Shown here: positions 15,753 through 23,261 of the stretch, one piece after another
Position numbering within the stretch: the first letter of the stretch is position 1
Layout of the letters: every line of letters begins with the position of its first letter
From: a virus
Strand: one strand, 5' to 3'
Length of the DNA: 49,936 nt
IMG/VR virus record: IMGVR_UViG_3300046804_001058
Coordinates: 64,001 to 113,936 of that record
Program-made: the position numbers and the translations under genes
The notes under the pieces: generated by a model
What the model saw: only the letters and a program-made list of their open reading frames with translations
Database searches by the model: none
Told to the model about the DNA's origin: nothing

Positions 15753-16220
15753 ATGGCAATAGTAAAAAAAGCAGCAGTTAAAAAAACTGTAAAAAAGGCT
15801 CAATTAGGATATTCTATTGGTACTTACACTACTAGAGATAAAGATGGATATACCACTCTTGATAGATTCAAGAATGAAAAAGGAGAAGATAGATATTATA
15901 GATCTACTGGTCCTGATTTAGCTGCTTTACAAAAACAAAATAGTAGAAAAGCTTTAATGAATAGACCTGACTCTGTAATATCTAGCACTTTATCTCCAAG
16001 AGAAAGAGAAGTTATGAAGTCTCAGGAGAATCCTATGAAAAAAGGTGGTAAGATAGCAAAAGCTAAAGATGGTAAATGGATGCAGAAAGCTGCAGCTTCC
16101 ATCAAACGTAGAGGTACAGAAGGAAAATGTACCCCAATTACTAAACCAGGTTGTACTGGTAAAGCAAAAGCATTGGCAAAAACATTTAAAAAAATAGCTG
16201 CAAAGCGTAAATCCAAGTAA
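15753..16220 (+). CDS. Lysine-rich protein with MKKGGK motif and Cys pair
   Basis: 155 residues from the ATG at 15753, one base after the previous stop. The N-terminus is Lys/Ala/Val-rich (MAIVKKAAVKKTVKKAQLGY). MKKGGKIAKAKDGKWMQKAA, ASIKRRGTEGKC, then TKPGC, links a K-x-GG motif to a block containing two cysteines. I recall the WMQKAAASIKRRGTEG block in other phage proteins of unknown role. The end is strongly basic. A nucleic-acid role is inferred from composition. Confidence 0.6.
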   Translation: MAIVKKAAVKKTVKKAQLGYSIGTYTTRDKDGYTTLDRFKNEKGEDRYYRSTGPDLAALQKQNSRKALMNRPDSVISSTLSPREREVMKSQENPMKKGGKIAKAKDGKWMQKAAASIKRRGTEGKCTPITKPGCTGKAKALAKTFKKIAAKRKSK

Positions 16221-16221
16221 A

Positions 16222-16683
16222 ATGGCAACTGTAAAGAAAACAAAAAAATACCAAGGTGGAGGAGATGTTCCTTCATGGGCTTCTAAAGTTAATGAACAAA
16301 CTAGAGCTGAGATGAAGAATCCTGCGTTAGGTGATGAAAGACGTAGAAAAGCAGATAGTACAGCAATGGCTGCTTGGAAGAAAGCTGCTGACTTTGAGCG
16401 TGCTTATCATAAAAAAGAAGGCAACAAAATTGAAGATAGACCAAGTGGTTCTACTGCGTATACTGTTGTAGCTAAGAAGAAAGAAATGAAAACAGGTGGT
16501 AAGATGAAAAAAGCTAAGTCTGGTGGTTCATTCCCTGACTTAAACAAAGACGGTAAAATCACTAAGGCTGACATCTTAAAAGGTCGTGGTGTTATTGCTA
16601 AGAAAGGTGCAAAGATTGCAAAGAAAGCTGCAAAGGTTGTTAAGGTGGCTAAAAAAGTTGTTAAATCTGTTAAAAAGAAATAA
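16222..16683 (+). CDS. Lysine-rich protein with K-x-GG motifs and EF-hand-like loop
   Basis: 153 residues. YQGGGDVPSWASKV starts near residue 11 (the same opening as YQTGGDVPKGY in the next gene). MKTGGKMKKAKSGGSFPDLN joins a K-x-GG motif to the loop DLNKDGKITKADILKGRGV, which has the D-x-N-x-D-G-x-I-x-x-x-D spacing of an EF-hand or half dockerin. The C-terminal 35 residues are almost all K, A and V. Calcium binding and a DNA-facing tail are inferred. Confidence 0.6.
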   Translation: MATVKKTKKYQGGGDVPSWASKVNEQTRAEMKNPALGDERRRKADSTAMAAWKKAADFERAYHKKEGNKIEDRPSGSTAYTVVAKKKEMKTGGKMKKAKSGGSFPDLNKDGKITKADILKGRGVIAKKGAKIAKKAAKVVKVAKKVVKSVKKK

Positions 16684-16685
16684 TC

Positions 16686-17105
16686 ATGGCTAAGATAAGT
16701 AAATCACAAAAGTATCAAACTGGAGGAGATGTTCCTAAAGGATATGTCAAAGGTGAGATGACTGGTAGACTATATAAAAAAGAAGCTATGGAGAAGCATG
16801 AATCTGCTATGGCTGATGCTTTAGATAGACAAGCTGGTAAAGGTAAGTATGCTCCTAAAAAGAATGATGCTATCAAAAACGCTGCTCCTAAAAAGAAAAT
16901 GAAGAATGGCGGTAGTTTATCAGGATTAAAAGCTGGTACTAAACGTGTAGGACCTGTAGATGCTAAAGGTGCTTGGACCAAAGTTCAAGAGAAAACATTA
17001 GCTAAGTCTAAAGGTAAAGCTACATTAAAGAAAGACAAACCATTAGGTGCTACTAAAATGAAAATGGGTGGTGCTATGAAAAAATGTAAGTATGGCTGCA
17101 AGTAA
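16686..17105 (+). CDS. Lysine-rich protein with repeated K-x-GG motifs
   Basis: 139 residues. YQTGGDVPKGYVKGEMTGRL, MKNGGSLSGLKAGTKRV and MKMGGAMKKCKYGCK carry three GG motifs spread over the protein; the last includes a CxxxC pair at the extreme C-terminus. Its N-terminus aligns with the previous gene, which suggests duplication. It is three bases downstream of that gene. No enzyme signature is present. Confidence 0.6.
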   Translation: MAKISKSQKYQTGGDVPKGYVKGEMTGRLYKKEAMEKHESAMADALDRQAGKGKYAPKKNDAIKNAAPKKKMKNGGSLSGLKAGTKRVGPVDAKGAWTKVQEKTLAKSKGKATLKKDKPLGATKMKMGGAMKKCKYGCK

Positions 17106-17106
17106 T

Positions 17107-17265
17107 ATGACTGCTGGTAAAGCTAAGAAATCTGGAAGTCCTCGTAAGGCACCAAAGGTAGCTCCTCCTAAACCAATCAATGGTAATTATATGAGAGAAG
17201 CTGACAATCCTAAAAGATTGAAAAGTCCTATGGCTCCTATGAAACAAAAAAGATTATCAAAATGA
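17107..17265 (+). CDS. Short basic Pro/Lys-rich protein
   Basis: 52 residues from ATG 17107, or 57 from an in-frame ATG at 17092 that would overlap the previous gene. It is Pro, Lys and Ala-rich (APKVAPPKPINGNYMREADN) and basic to the end. It completes the run of basic proteins. The stop overlaps the next tiny gene. Confidence 0.5.
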   Translation: MTAGKAKKSGSPRKAPKVAPPKPINGNYMREADNPKRLKSPMAPMKQKRLSK

Positions 17266-17339
17266 TTTGTTCTATTCATGAAATAGTAATCAAGGATAAT
17301 GAAGGTTGTCCTAAATGCTTAGAAGAGAACAATAAATAG
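17262..17339 (+). CDS. Tiny Cys-containing peptide
   Basis: 25 residues, MICSIHEIVIKDNEGCPKCL and five more. C3, H6, C16 and C19 could form a minimal zinc site (C-x2-H, C-x2-C). It overlaps the previous stop by 4 bases (ATGA), so translation is possible. It is too short to be sure it is a gene. Confidence 0.35.
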   Translation: MICSIHEIVIKDNEGCPKCLEENNK

Positions 17340-17386
17340 GTAGTACCTATCTGCATACCGTAAGATCTGCTCTTAGGTCATATAAG

Positions 17387-17420
17387 AAAAGCCCCCTGAT
17401 TAATTTCAGAGGGCTTTTTT
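17387..17420. terminator. Bidirectional terminator between convergent blocks
   Basis: AAAAGCCCCCTGA (17387-17399) and TCAGAGGGCTTTT (17406-17418) form a 13-bp stem with one mismatch and a 6-base loop. T-runs occur on both strands. It lies between the end of the plus-strand array (17339) and the minus-strand GroES-like gene (17426), so it can stop both. Confidence 0.85.
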
Positions 17421-17425
17421 ATTTA

Positions 17426-17713
17426 CTACCAGATTTGAATCACGTCAAATGGTGATACCAGTATTGCACGGTCATCTTTATCATTGATAGGAACTAGTGT
17501 AGCTTTGTTTAAAGCTGCTGGATCTACCAACACTACATCTCCTTCTTTGATTTCTGTAACAATAGTACCCACTTGTAACACTTTTAACTTTGACATCTTA
17601 TTAAGCAATTCTCTTTGTAATGCTTCTTTTGTGTTCTCGTCTACAATTAATTTGCTTTCCTCATCTTGTGGAGGTAATTCTAATAGAATTCTGTTTCCTA
17701 ATAACTTTGCCAT
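17426..17713 (-). CDS. GroES-like cochaperonin
   Basis: 95 residues. LLGNRILLELP at the start, VGTIVTEIKEGDVVLVDPAA in the middle and AILVSPFDVIQIW at the end follow the Cpn10/GroES barrel order, and the length is close to the usual 95-100. Phages use such proteins (T4 gp31 type) with the host GroEL to fold capsid proteins. The mobile-loop region (about 20-40) is atypical and acidic, which could adjust GroEL binding. It is the last gene of the minus-strand block, just before the bidirectional terminator. Confidence 0.7.
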   Translation of the reverse strand: MAKLLGNRILLELPPQDEESKLIVDENTKEALQRELLNKMSKLKVLQVGTIVTEIKEGDVVLVDPAALNKATLVPINDKDDRAILVSPFDVIQIW

Positions 17714-17715
17714 TG

Positions 17716-17997
17716 CTATTTATTTAAGTTGTTAAATCTTGTCATATCTTCATCATACAGTCTAATCTCTGTTTGATACGTATTACGCTCTCTTTTCTGA
17801 CCAATCACTTTACCATTCTTAACGTCTGGTACGTTCTCTGAACGCTCATGAATATCATCTAAGATGATTAATAACTCGTTATCATCCATTTGGATTGATC
17901 TAATCACTTTATTTAAGTTAAAGCTGTCTGTGTAGGATTTCTCTGGGCCATTACCTGTACCGCCACCTACTTTTCTTGTGTAAAAGAATAAACTCAT
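17716..17997 (-). CDS. Hypothetical protein
   Basis: 93 residues. MSLFFYTRKVGGGTGNGPEK opens the protein; the rest is polar, with a short Asp/Glu-rich strand (DDNELLIILDDIHER) and a basic stretch. No signal peptide, metal ligands or known family was seen. It lies 2 bases from the GroES-like gene and overlaps the lipoprotein gene start by 4 bases, so it is co-transcribed. Confidence 0.55.
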   Translation of the reverse strand: MSLFFYTRKVGGGTGNGPEKSYTDSFNLNKVIRSIQMDDNELLIILDDIHERSENVPDVKNGKVIGQKRERNTYQTEIRLYDEDMTRFNNLNK

Positions 17998-18431
17998 GGT
18001 TTAATATTTATTTGGTTATCTAATTGTTTTGACAAATATTGTAATTGGTATGCATAAACTTCCTCTGTAGAATCATTCAAAGGAACACCAGCCCATTTCA
18101 TTATATTAATTGTAGTGTGAAATAGCTCATGGTTAATTATATCTATACGAGTTCCGTATGGCATCCACATGATGATAGGTTTACCATCCTGTGTATCAAA
18201 TGTAACTGCTCTACAATCAAAGATCTCAGATGTAACTGTAGAGTCTAAGTTTTCTCTTACATACTTAGCAGCAAATGCTGTATCATCTGTAATAAGAACT
18301 TTTACATCTAAATCAAATATACTTCCTGGGAGAGTAACTAATTCATACTTAGTTGCAATTTCTTTAGTTTCCTTGCATGATGAATATAGCATTGTAGATA
18401 AAATGGCGAATAATAAAATTTTAAATTTCAT
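17994..18431 (-). CDS. Lipoprotein with zinc-metalloprotease-like HELFH motif
   Basis: 145 residues. A lipobox (MLYSSC, Cys19) predicts a lipid-anchored envelope protein. HELFH at 101-105 fits the HExxH zincin signature, with Glu123 or Glu124 as a possible third ligand 18-19 residues on (gluzincin-like spacing). The domain is short for a full peptidase, so activity is uncertain. It is embedded among HNH, dUTPase and GroES-like genes, where an envelope protein is unexpected. Confidence 0.55.
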   Translation of the reverse strand: MKFKILLFAILSTMLYSSCKETKEIATKYELVTLPGSIFDLDVKVLITDDTAFAAKYVRENLDSTVTSEIFDCRAVTFDTQDGKPIIMWMPYGTRIDIINHELFHTTINIMKWAGVPLNDSTEEVYAYQLQYLSKQLDNQINIKP

Positions 18432-18837
18432 ATTTCTTTTTTAATTGTTCACGTCTATTGTTTACTTCCTCATACTTATACATGTCCTTTTCTACTTGGT
18501 CATGTTCATTTAATGTCAAAAGTATGATATTTTCTTCATCTAGAGCAGCTTCAGGATATTTTTCTTTTGATAAAATGTGGTGAAAATATACTGACAATGG
18601 TTCTCCAACTAATGGAAGCCCACTCACTTCAGATAAATGCTGTCTCTTTTTCCAGATTTCTAGAAAGAAAGACCTCATTATATTAATTTTCTCTTTATCT
18701 ACAAAAGACTGCACCTTGGCTTTTACTCCTAGTTGTTTAGAAGCAGCTAAGGGTTTACGTTTAATATGATTAACACATAAACCCTTAGACCACACTCTAT
18801 TTTCACAACCTTCTATTACGCAGGTTTTGCTTTTCAT
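18421..18837 (-). CDS. HNH-like nuclease with N-terminal zinc motif
   Basis: 138 residues. C6, C11, C21 and H24 (in SKGLCVNHIKR) form a likely zinc knuckle, followed by a basic helix region. SVYFHHILSKEKYPEAALDE and ENIILLTLNEHDQVE at about 85-120 resemble the HNH/NinG-like core. It probably acts on branched or phage DNA, as NinG-type nucleases do, but no specific type is shown. It starts 4 bases upstream of the dUTPase stop and overlaps the lipoprotein start by 11 bases. Confidence 0.6.
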   Translation of the reverse strand: MKSKTCVIEGCENRVWSKGLCVNHIKRKPLAASKQLGVKAKVQSFVDKEKINIMRSFFLEIWKKRQHLSEVSGLPLVGEPLSVYFHHILSKEKYPEAALDEENIILLTLNEHDQVEKDMYKYEEVNNRREQLKKKYEI

Positions 18838-18841
18838 AGGA

Positions 18842-19282
18842 CTACTTTAATCCTGTTGAACCAAAACCACCATCTCCTCTATCAGACTCTTCCAACTCAT
18901 TAGCTTGGATGATGTCTACAAGAGTAACTGGTTCAAAGTAGATTTGTGCTACTCTTTCACCTACACCATAAGGGAATTGATTATCCATCACAGTGCCTCT
19001 CAATGATGTAAATACAGCTTTCCATTCACCACGGTAGTCTGCATCTATTACACCAAATGAATTGTTTAACACCCAATCATATTTAGTTAAGTTGCTTCTA
19101 GGTACAATAATACCCTTATATCCTACAGGGATTTCTGTTTTGAATCCTAAGCCAACAACTATTTTGTTATTGGCATTGGATGTAATATCATGTGCATACA
19201 CATCATAACATGCAGCATACTTAGATCCTTTGATGGGCATCTTTACATCATCTGTAGTTTTCTTAAATTTCACTTGTATCAT
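18842..19282 (-). CDS. dut: dUTP diphosphatase
   Basis: 146 residues from the ATG at 19282; an upstream start at 19363 would read through the RecA end. All five motifs of trimeric dUTPase are present: AACYDVYA (23-30), PRSNLTK (61-67), GVIDADYRGEW (77-87), GERVAQI (108-114) and RGDGGFGSTG (135-144). It removes dUTP and supplies dUMP. The start overlaps the RecA gene by 20 bases. In a phage that also encodes a UDG-like protein, it may control uracil in phage DNA. Confidence 0.95.
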   Translation of the reverse strand: MIQVKFKKTTDDVKMPIKGSKYAACYDVYAHDITSNANNKIVVGLGFKTEIPVGYKGIIVPRSNLTKYDWVLNNSFGVIDADYRGEWKAVFTSLRGTVMDNQFPYGVGERVAQIYFEPVTLVDIIQANELEESDRGDGGFGSTGLK

Positions 19283-20306
19283 CTTGTTCAGTTTTTGTTT
19301 CTGTTTCTGTTTGCTTAATTTTATTAATGATCTGCTGTTTGATGTCATTGTAGAACTCTTCATTGTCTGTCAACATTGATTTGAATTCTTCAAGGTCATA
19401 CTTAATATCATTGATAGTCATAGTTTTACCATACTTTCTACCAATACCATAATCATTAATAAGAGTCATGATTTCATCAAGCTTGTCAATACCTACACCA
19501 TATACAATCTCAAATTGTGCTAATTGATATGGAGGGCACATTTTGTTCTTGATAGCTTTCACTTTAGTAATATTACCATAGTTTACATCACCATCTTTTG
19601 CTAATGATTTGCTCACCTCAATTCTACAATCACTGTAGAACTTCAATGCATGACCACCTTGAGTTGTAGTAGGATTACCAAACATAACACCAATCTTCTC
19701 ACGATACTGAGAGATAACAATAAGACATACATTATTGTCTGCAACAGCAGATTTTAACTTAGGATAGGCATTACTATTCAATCTAGCCTTATAGCCAATA
19801 GTGCTATCACCTACATCACCATCTAATTGTTTCTTAGGAATCAATGATGAGTCTGAGTCAATGATAACAAGACCAACTTCTCCAGTTTCAATCATTTCCA
19901 TAGCAATGTTAAAACCTTCCTCACCACATGATGGTTGAGCAATTAACATTTCTGATGTGTTAACACCAATAGCTTCAAAATAATTTTTATCAACAGCATG
20001 CTCGCCATCAATATAAACTACTTTGTTACCTTTCTTTTGTGCTTCTGCTACAACGTGACCACATATAGTTGACTTACCAGAACCTTCCCAGCCCATCAAC
20101 TCATACATTTTACCTTTAACAAAACCACCAACACCTAATGTAATGTAATCAAACCCAATAGATCCTGTAGAGATGACATCATATTCACCACTACCTTTTG
20201 AGTCAAGTGTAAGTACTGTACCTACACCATAAGCTTTGTTTAATTTGTCCAAAGCTTCTTGGAATTTAGAGACACCGCTGTCTGCTGTTTTTGCTGCTTT
20301 CGCCAT
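19263..20306 (-). CDS. recA: RecA recombinase
   Basis: 347 residues, close to bacterial RecA. Walker A GWEGSGKST (72-80), catalytic-region IDGEHAVD (99-106), VGLVIIDSDSSLIP (Walker B) and the linked C-terminal domain are all visible. It coats ssDNA and pairs strands for phage recombination and repair. The C-terminus is E/T/K-rich. It is preceded on the minus strand by a promoter with a 14-base palindrome and by a terminator (20382-20413), so it probably starts its own transcript with dut. Confidence 0.92.
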   Translation of the reverse strand: MAKAAKTADSGVSKFQEALDKLNKAYGVGTVLTLDSKGSGEYDVISTGSIGFDYITLGVGGFVKGKMYELMGWEGSGKSTICGHVVAEAQKKGNKVVYIDGEHAVDKNYFEAIGVNTSEMLIAQPSCGEEGFNIAMEMIETGEVGLVIIDSDSSLIPKKQLDGDVGDSTIGYKARLNSNAYPKLKSAVADNNVCLIVISQYREKIGVMFGNPTTTQGGHALKFYSDCRIEVSKSLAKDGDVNYGNITKVKAIKNKMCPPYQLAQFEIVYGVGIDKLDEIMTLINDYGIGRKYGKTMTINDIKYDLEEFKSMLTDNEEFYNDIKQQIINKIKQTETETKTEQDDTSEI

Positions 20307-20318
20307 GTTTTAACTGTT

Positions 20319-20336
20319 TTTGTACGTACAAATTTA
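20319..20336 (-). promoter_or_regulatory. recA promoter with palindromic operator candidate
   Basis: On the minus strand TAAATTTG (20336-20329) fits the -7 element, 22 bases before the recA ATG. TTTGTACGTACAAA (20319-20332) is a perfect 14-base palindrome overlapping the end of that element and the expected transcription start. A clear -33 TTTG was not found at the right spacing. Confidence 0.45.
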
Positions 20337-20381
20337 CTGAAAATGTATGAAATTTCCATAACTTTTTTGGATAATTGCCAC

Positions 20382-20413
20382 AAAAAACCCCCACCGTAGA
20401 AACAGCAGGGGTT
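20382..20413 (-). terminator. Terminator upstream of recA
   Basis: On the minus strand AACCCCTGC and GTGGGGGTT pair (two G-U wobbles), with a 10-base loop and then TTTTTT. The wobble pairs become mismatches on the plus strand, so the direction is minus. It separates the RNR/DUF5522 transcript from recA. Confidence 0.7.
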
Positions 20414-20480
20414 ATGTGACATACAATTAAACAAAAACAGTTATGCAATATTACGTATATAAAAGCATATAAACGTAATA

Positions 20481-20648
20481 TTATCCAATATTTTCTTTTT
20501 CTAACTTTTTGTTTCCTTTTTTAACAGGTTTAGTGTAAGGGCAATGTCTGCAGTTATTACCACAGCAATGCCCTCGTTCCTTGTGAAACTTCTCAGTAAA
20601 GACTACCTTACCGTTCTCCAGATAATATAAATCATTATTGGACTTCAC
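20481..20648 (-). CDS. DUF5522-like small cysteine protein
   Basis: 55 residues from a GTG at 20648, which has GGAGG five bases upstream (rare in this window) and lies inside the last codons of the RNR gene. An ATG at 20696 would give 71 residues but overlap the RNR by 62 bases. FTEKFHKERGHCCGNNCRHC followed by PY is the DUF5522 signature, with cysteines and histidine suited to a metal site. The family function is unknown. It is coupled to ribonucleotide reductase here. The tail is Lys-rich. Confidence 0.6.
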   Translation of the reverse strand: MKSNNDLYYLENGKVVFTEKFHKERGHCCGNNCRHCPYTKPVKKGNKKLEKENIG

Positions 20649-22566
20649 AAGCACCTCCTGCACAGGCTGCAACTTGACCAAAGTCAACATTGTCATCAGC
20701 CTCTATAACTTTTGTTAAATCTATTTCTTTTACAGAAGCAATACGTGTATTGTATTCTTCTTCTGTAATATCTTCAAATGGAGCTTGTTTGTATGTACCA
20801 CCAAAGTATGGTAATACAGATAAGCCATTGTACACTTCTCTATTGCCCCACATCCAAAGTCCCACAGCTTCCCATTCATCTAACCAACCATCTTCTCTCA
20901 ATGTAAATTGATTTCCGTTACCATCATTCATGTTAATAGCACTATACTTCTTAGCACTGTCAATAGATATAGTAGCACTTACATTGTGTGTATTAGCCCC
21001 ATCAATGTGACCAGGTTTAATCCATTCTGTAGAGAACTTCTTAACACGCTCTAACGTATCAATTGCTGTCTCTGTTCTGAAGATAGAACCTTCAGGTGCT
21101 TTCACAGGGATACGTACACAAACTGTATCTTGAGGACGTAATACATCATCTTCACATAACTCAGGATGGTTAATCATCAGGTATTGTGCAATAGCCTCAT
21201 TCTTGTTAAATCTCATAGTACGTAAGTAATATGGAGCATGCCAAGCATGAATACCGCTTGCTGTACCTAATACAAGACTAGTTGTACCTGAAGGCTTGAT
21301 ACATGTAATACGAGCTGCTTCGTTGGTTCCAATTAATGCAGAGATGTCTCTGTTAACAGTCTTGGCTGTGTGTGCAACTAATTCTAGATTGTACTTCAAT
21401 ACTTCACCAGAACCAATACCAGTCATACCAATACCCAATAGAGCATCTTTAGCTGTTGTCTTCTGCCAGATAGGACGTAAGTAATGGAAATCTACAAACC
21501 CTGCTTGTAATGTACCAAAGAATGCAGCCACTGCTACACGGTTGTTAAGATCTTCTTGAGACTCAACATCTGATACATTCACCTCACATAAGTTACAGAA
21601 TTGGAAAGGACGTAATCCAATCTCACAACAAGGATTAGTTCCCCAATCTAGGTCATTAGACCAATAGATACCTGGTTCACCTGAACCTGATGCTTCAATA
21701 CGCTTCCATAAAGCCATGAATTCTGCTTCATCCACTTCACCTCTCTTTAACACTGCAGAGTTATTACTTCTACCACGTTGCTCATTCAATTCCCACCAGT
21801 TACCATACTTACATGTAATCATTTCCTTATCATCATGGCTGAATAAGCTAATCATTGCTGATCTACGAATTCCACCTGCTAGTACTGAGTTAGCAATGTG
21901 ACACATGATGTCATGACACTCTAGAGGAGATAGTTTTGATCCATTCTCTTTACGCTCCATGATGGCATCAATATGAGCTAAAGCAATCTTCAATGGTTCT
22001 GGACCAGGTGCTTTACCACCAGCTGTTACTAATCTTGCTCCTTTCTCACGAATAGCTCTGAAGTCAAATTTAGGCTTAGCTCCACCCTCAAAGTAGAACT
22101 TCATCAATACCTTCACTGCATCAGCCCATCCCATAATAGAATCTTCAATTAAGAAGTTACGGTGCTTGTAGTTTTCCTGCTTCTTAATAGCTGGTAACTG
22201 CTCTACATGGTGCTTCTGTACAGAGAAACCTACACCTGAACCACCTAACAACAAGAACATTGTCTCACTGAAGCTGTATAAGCTATCAACTGGCAGATAA
22301 GCACAGTTATAACCTCTTGCATTATTCACTTCCATGGCTGGACCAGCAAACTGTAAAGCTCTCATAGAAGGTAACACCTTCTTTTCTCTGATAAACTTGG
22401 CACTTTCTATAATTGCTAGCTCTAATTTAGGATATTTCTTGATCATCATTGTCTGATATCTATCCACTATTTCATCCCAAGTCTCTCTTCTTTGGAGCTG
22501 GGGCACATGCTTAGCATATTTGCTAAACACTGTAATTTTTCCTAAGGCATCTAATCCTAAATCCAT
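20635..22566 (-). CDS. nrdJ: Adenosylcobalamin-dependent ribonucleoside-triphosphate reductase (class II)
   Basis: 643 residues, shorter than the 739 of the Lactobacillus enzyme. It has the class II pattern: C88 (first redox Cys), NPCCE with N311, C313 (thiyl) and E315, C324 eleven residues later, and a C-terminal C635-x4-C640 pair that hands on electrons. The spacing between C313 and C324 equals that of C408/C419 in RTPR. It makes dNTPs from NTPs and needs coenzyme B12 but no oxygen. The DUF5522 gene overlaps its end. A terminator hairpin lies just upstream. Confidence 0.9.
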   Translation of the reverse strand: MDLGLDALGKITVFSKYAKHVPQLQRRETWDEIVDRYQTMMIKKYPKLELAIIESAKFIREKKVLPSMRALQFAGPAMEVNNARGYNCAYLPVDSLYSFSETMFLLLGGSGVGFSVQKHHVEQLPAIKKQENYKHRNFLIEDSIMGWADAVKVLMKFYFEGGAKPKFDFRAIREKGARLVTAGGKAPGPEPLKIALAHIDAIMERKENGSKLSPLECHDIMCHIANSVLAGGIRRSAMISLFSHDDKEMITCKYGNWWELNEQRGRSNNSAVLKRGEVDEAEFMALWKRIEASGSGEPGIYWSNDLDWGTNPCCEIGLRPFQFCNLCEVNVSDVESQEDLNNRVAVAAFFGTLQAGFVDFHYLRPIWQKTTAKDALLGIGMTGIGSGEVLKYNLELVAHTAKTVNRDISALIGTNEAARITCIKPSGTTSLVLGTASGIHAWHAPYYLRTMRFNKNEAIAQYLMINHPELCEDDVLRPQDTVCVRIPVKAPEGSIFRTETAIDTLERVKKFSTEWIKPGHIDGANTHNVSATISIDSAKKYSAINMNDGNGNQFTLREDGWLDEWEAVGLWMWGNREVYNGLSVLPYFGGTYKQAPFEDITEEEYNTRIASVKEIDLTKVIEADDNVDFGQVAACAGGACEVQ

Positions 22567-22594
22567 GTTTAATTGTTTTTATTTTATTTAAAAA

Positions 22595-22622
22595 ATGAGG
22601 GTTGCAAATGTACAACCCCCAT
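22595..22622 (-). terminator. Terminator upstream of RNR, with promoter-like loop
   Basis: On the minus strand ATGGGGGTTG and CAACCCTCAT form a 10-bp stem (one G-U) with loop TACATTTG, then TTTTTT. The loop itself fits TAnnTTTG, and TTGG lies 19 bases upstream. It ends the gene set upstream and may at the same time start RNR transcription. Confidence 0.75.
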
Positions 22623-22650
22623 TTTTATATTCCAAGAAAATCAGAAAATT

Positions 22651-22902
22651 CTATCTAATCAATTCTCTTATTTTATAGCCCAATTCTGCATCATTTGCAT
22701 AGGTTTTAACTAAGTTAGTTATTTCCTTATTTTGGTCCATAATTTTCTGTAAATAAAGGGTTGCATCCATCAATTCTTCCTGGAGATGTTTAAGATAGTT
22801 ATCCTTATTATTAGTTTCTAGGGTGGTGCCATACTTGGCTATACCCACCTCACTACGTTTGGCATACTTCTCAATTACCTCCAATACTACTTGATCACTC
22901 AT
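22651..22902 (-). CDS. MazG-like nucleotide pyrophosphohydrolase
   Basis: 83 residues. The pattern of helices with KYGTTLETNNKDNYLKHLQE, ELMDATLYLQK matches the small MazG/dATP-dGTP pyrophosphohydrolase-like proteins of phages, in which E-E-x-x-D residues bind Mg. These adjust nucleotide pools. The C-terminal 20 residues are extra. Catalytic Glu pairs (QEELMD) are present but activity is not assured by length. It is coupled to the gene upstream by ATGA overlap. Confidence 0.55.
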   Translation of the reverse strand: MSDQVVLEVIEKYAKRSEVGIAKYGTTLETNNKDNYLKHLQEELMDATLYLQKIMDQNKEITNLVKTYANDAELGYKIRELIR

Positions 22903-23261
22903 AACTTATCATTTAAGATTTGAAATGCTAATTCAATGGCTTTCTTTTCAGCTTCTACTCTAGTAGCTCCTTCACCAGACTTTGATTCCACTACATACTT
23001 GAAGTTCATACCTCCAACCAGTTCATTAGGCATAACTCCAATATACACTTCATGAGCATCAAATGCATCAAACAAAGCTCTAGGCATTGCATCTATCATC
23101 TTAGCTACTGTGTCATTATCTATACCTTGCTCCTTGGCAAACTCTTTAAAGTTATCTGGAAGGTCTTCACCCTCCATAGAATCTAAGAATTTACCTAAAT
23201 AGAAGTCTTTAACTACACTGGCTGCTTTGCCATAATTTTCTAACAATTCTTGACTACTCAT
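22899..23261 (-). CDS. Protein with dsRNA-binding-like C-terminal domain
   Basis: 120 residues. The C-terminal part (MNFKYVVESKSGEGATRVEA, EKKAIELAFQILN) has the strand followed by G-x-G-x-x-R-x-x-A-E-x-x-A helix of a double-stranded RNA-binding domain. The N-terminal 75 residues are helical and acidic. If functional it would bind dsRNA; it may instead be a structural analogue. Overlapping starts and stops join it to both neighbours. Confidence 0.45.
   Translation of the reverse strand: MSSQELLENYGKAASVVKDFYLGKFLDSMEGEDLPDNFKEFAKEQGIDNDTVAKMIDAMPRALFDAFDAHEVYIGVMPNELVGGMNFKYVVESKSGEGATRVEAEKKAIELAFQILNDKL

Noticed and set aside
17338-17386. Small RNA or gene between the array and the terminator
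   Set aside because: Only about 50 bases without promoter or structure are present; it is the 3' untranslated part of the array.
20240-20448. Minus-strand frames around the recA start
   Set aside because: They run over the terminator, the promoter and the recA start in other frames, and their products have no sensible pattern.
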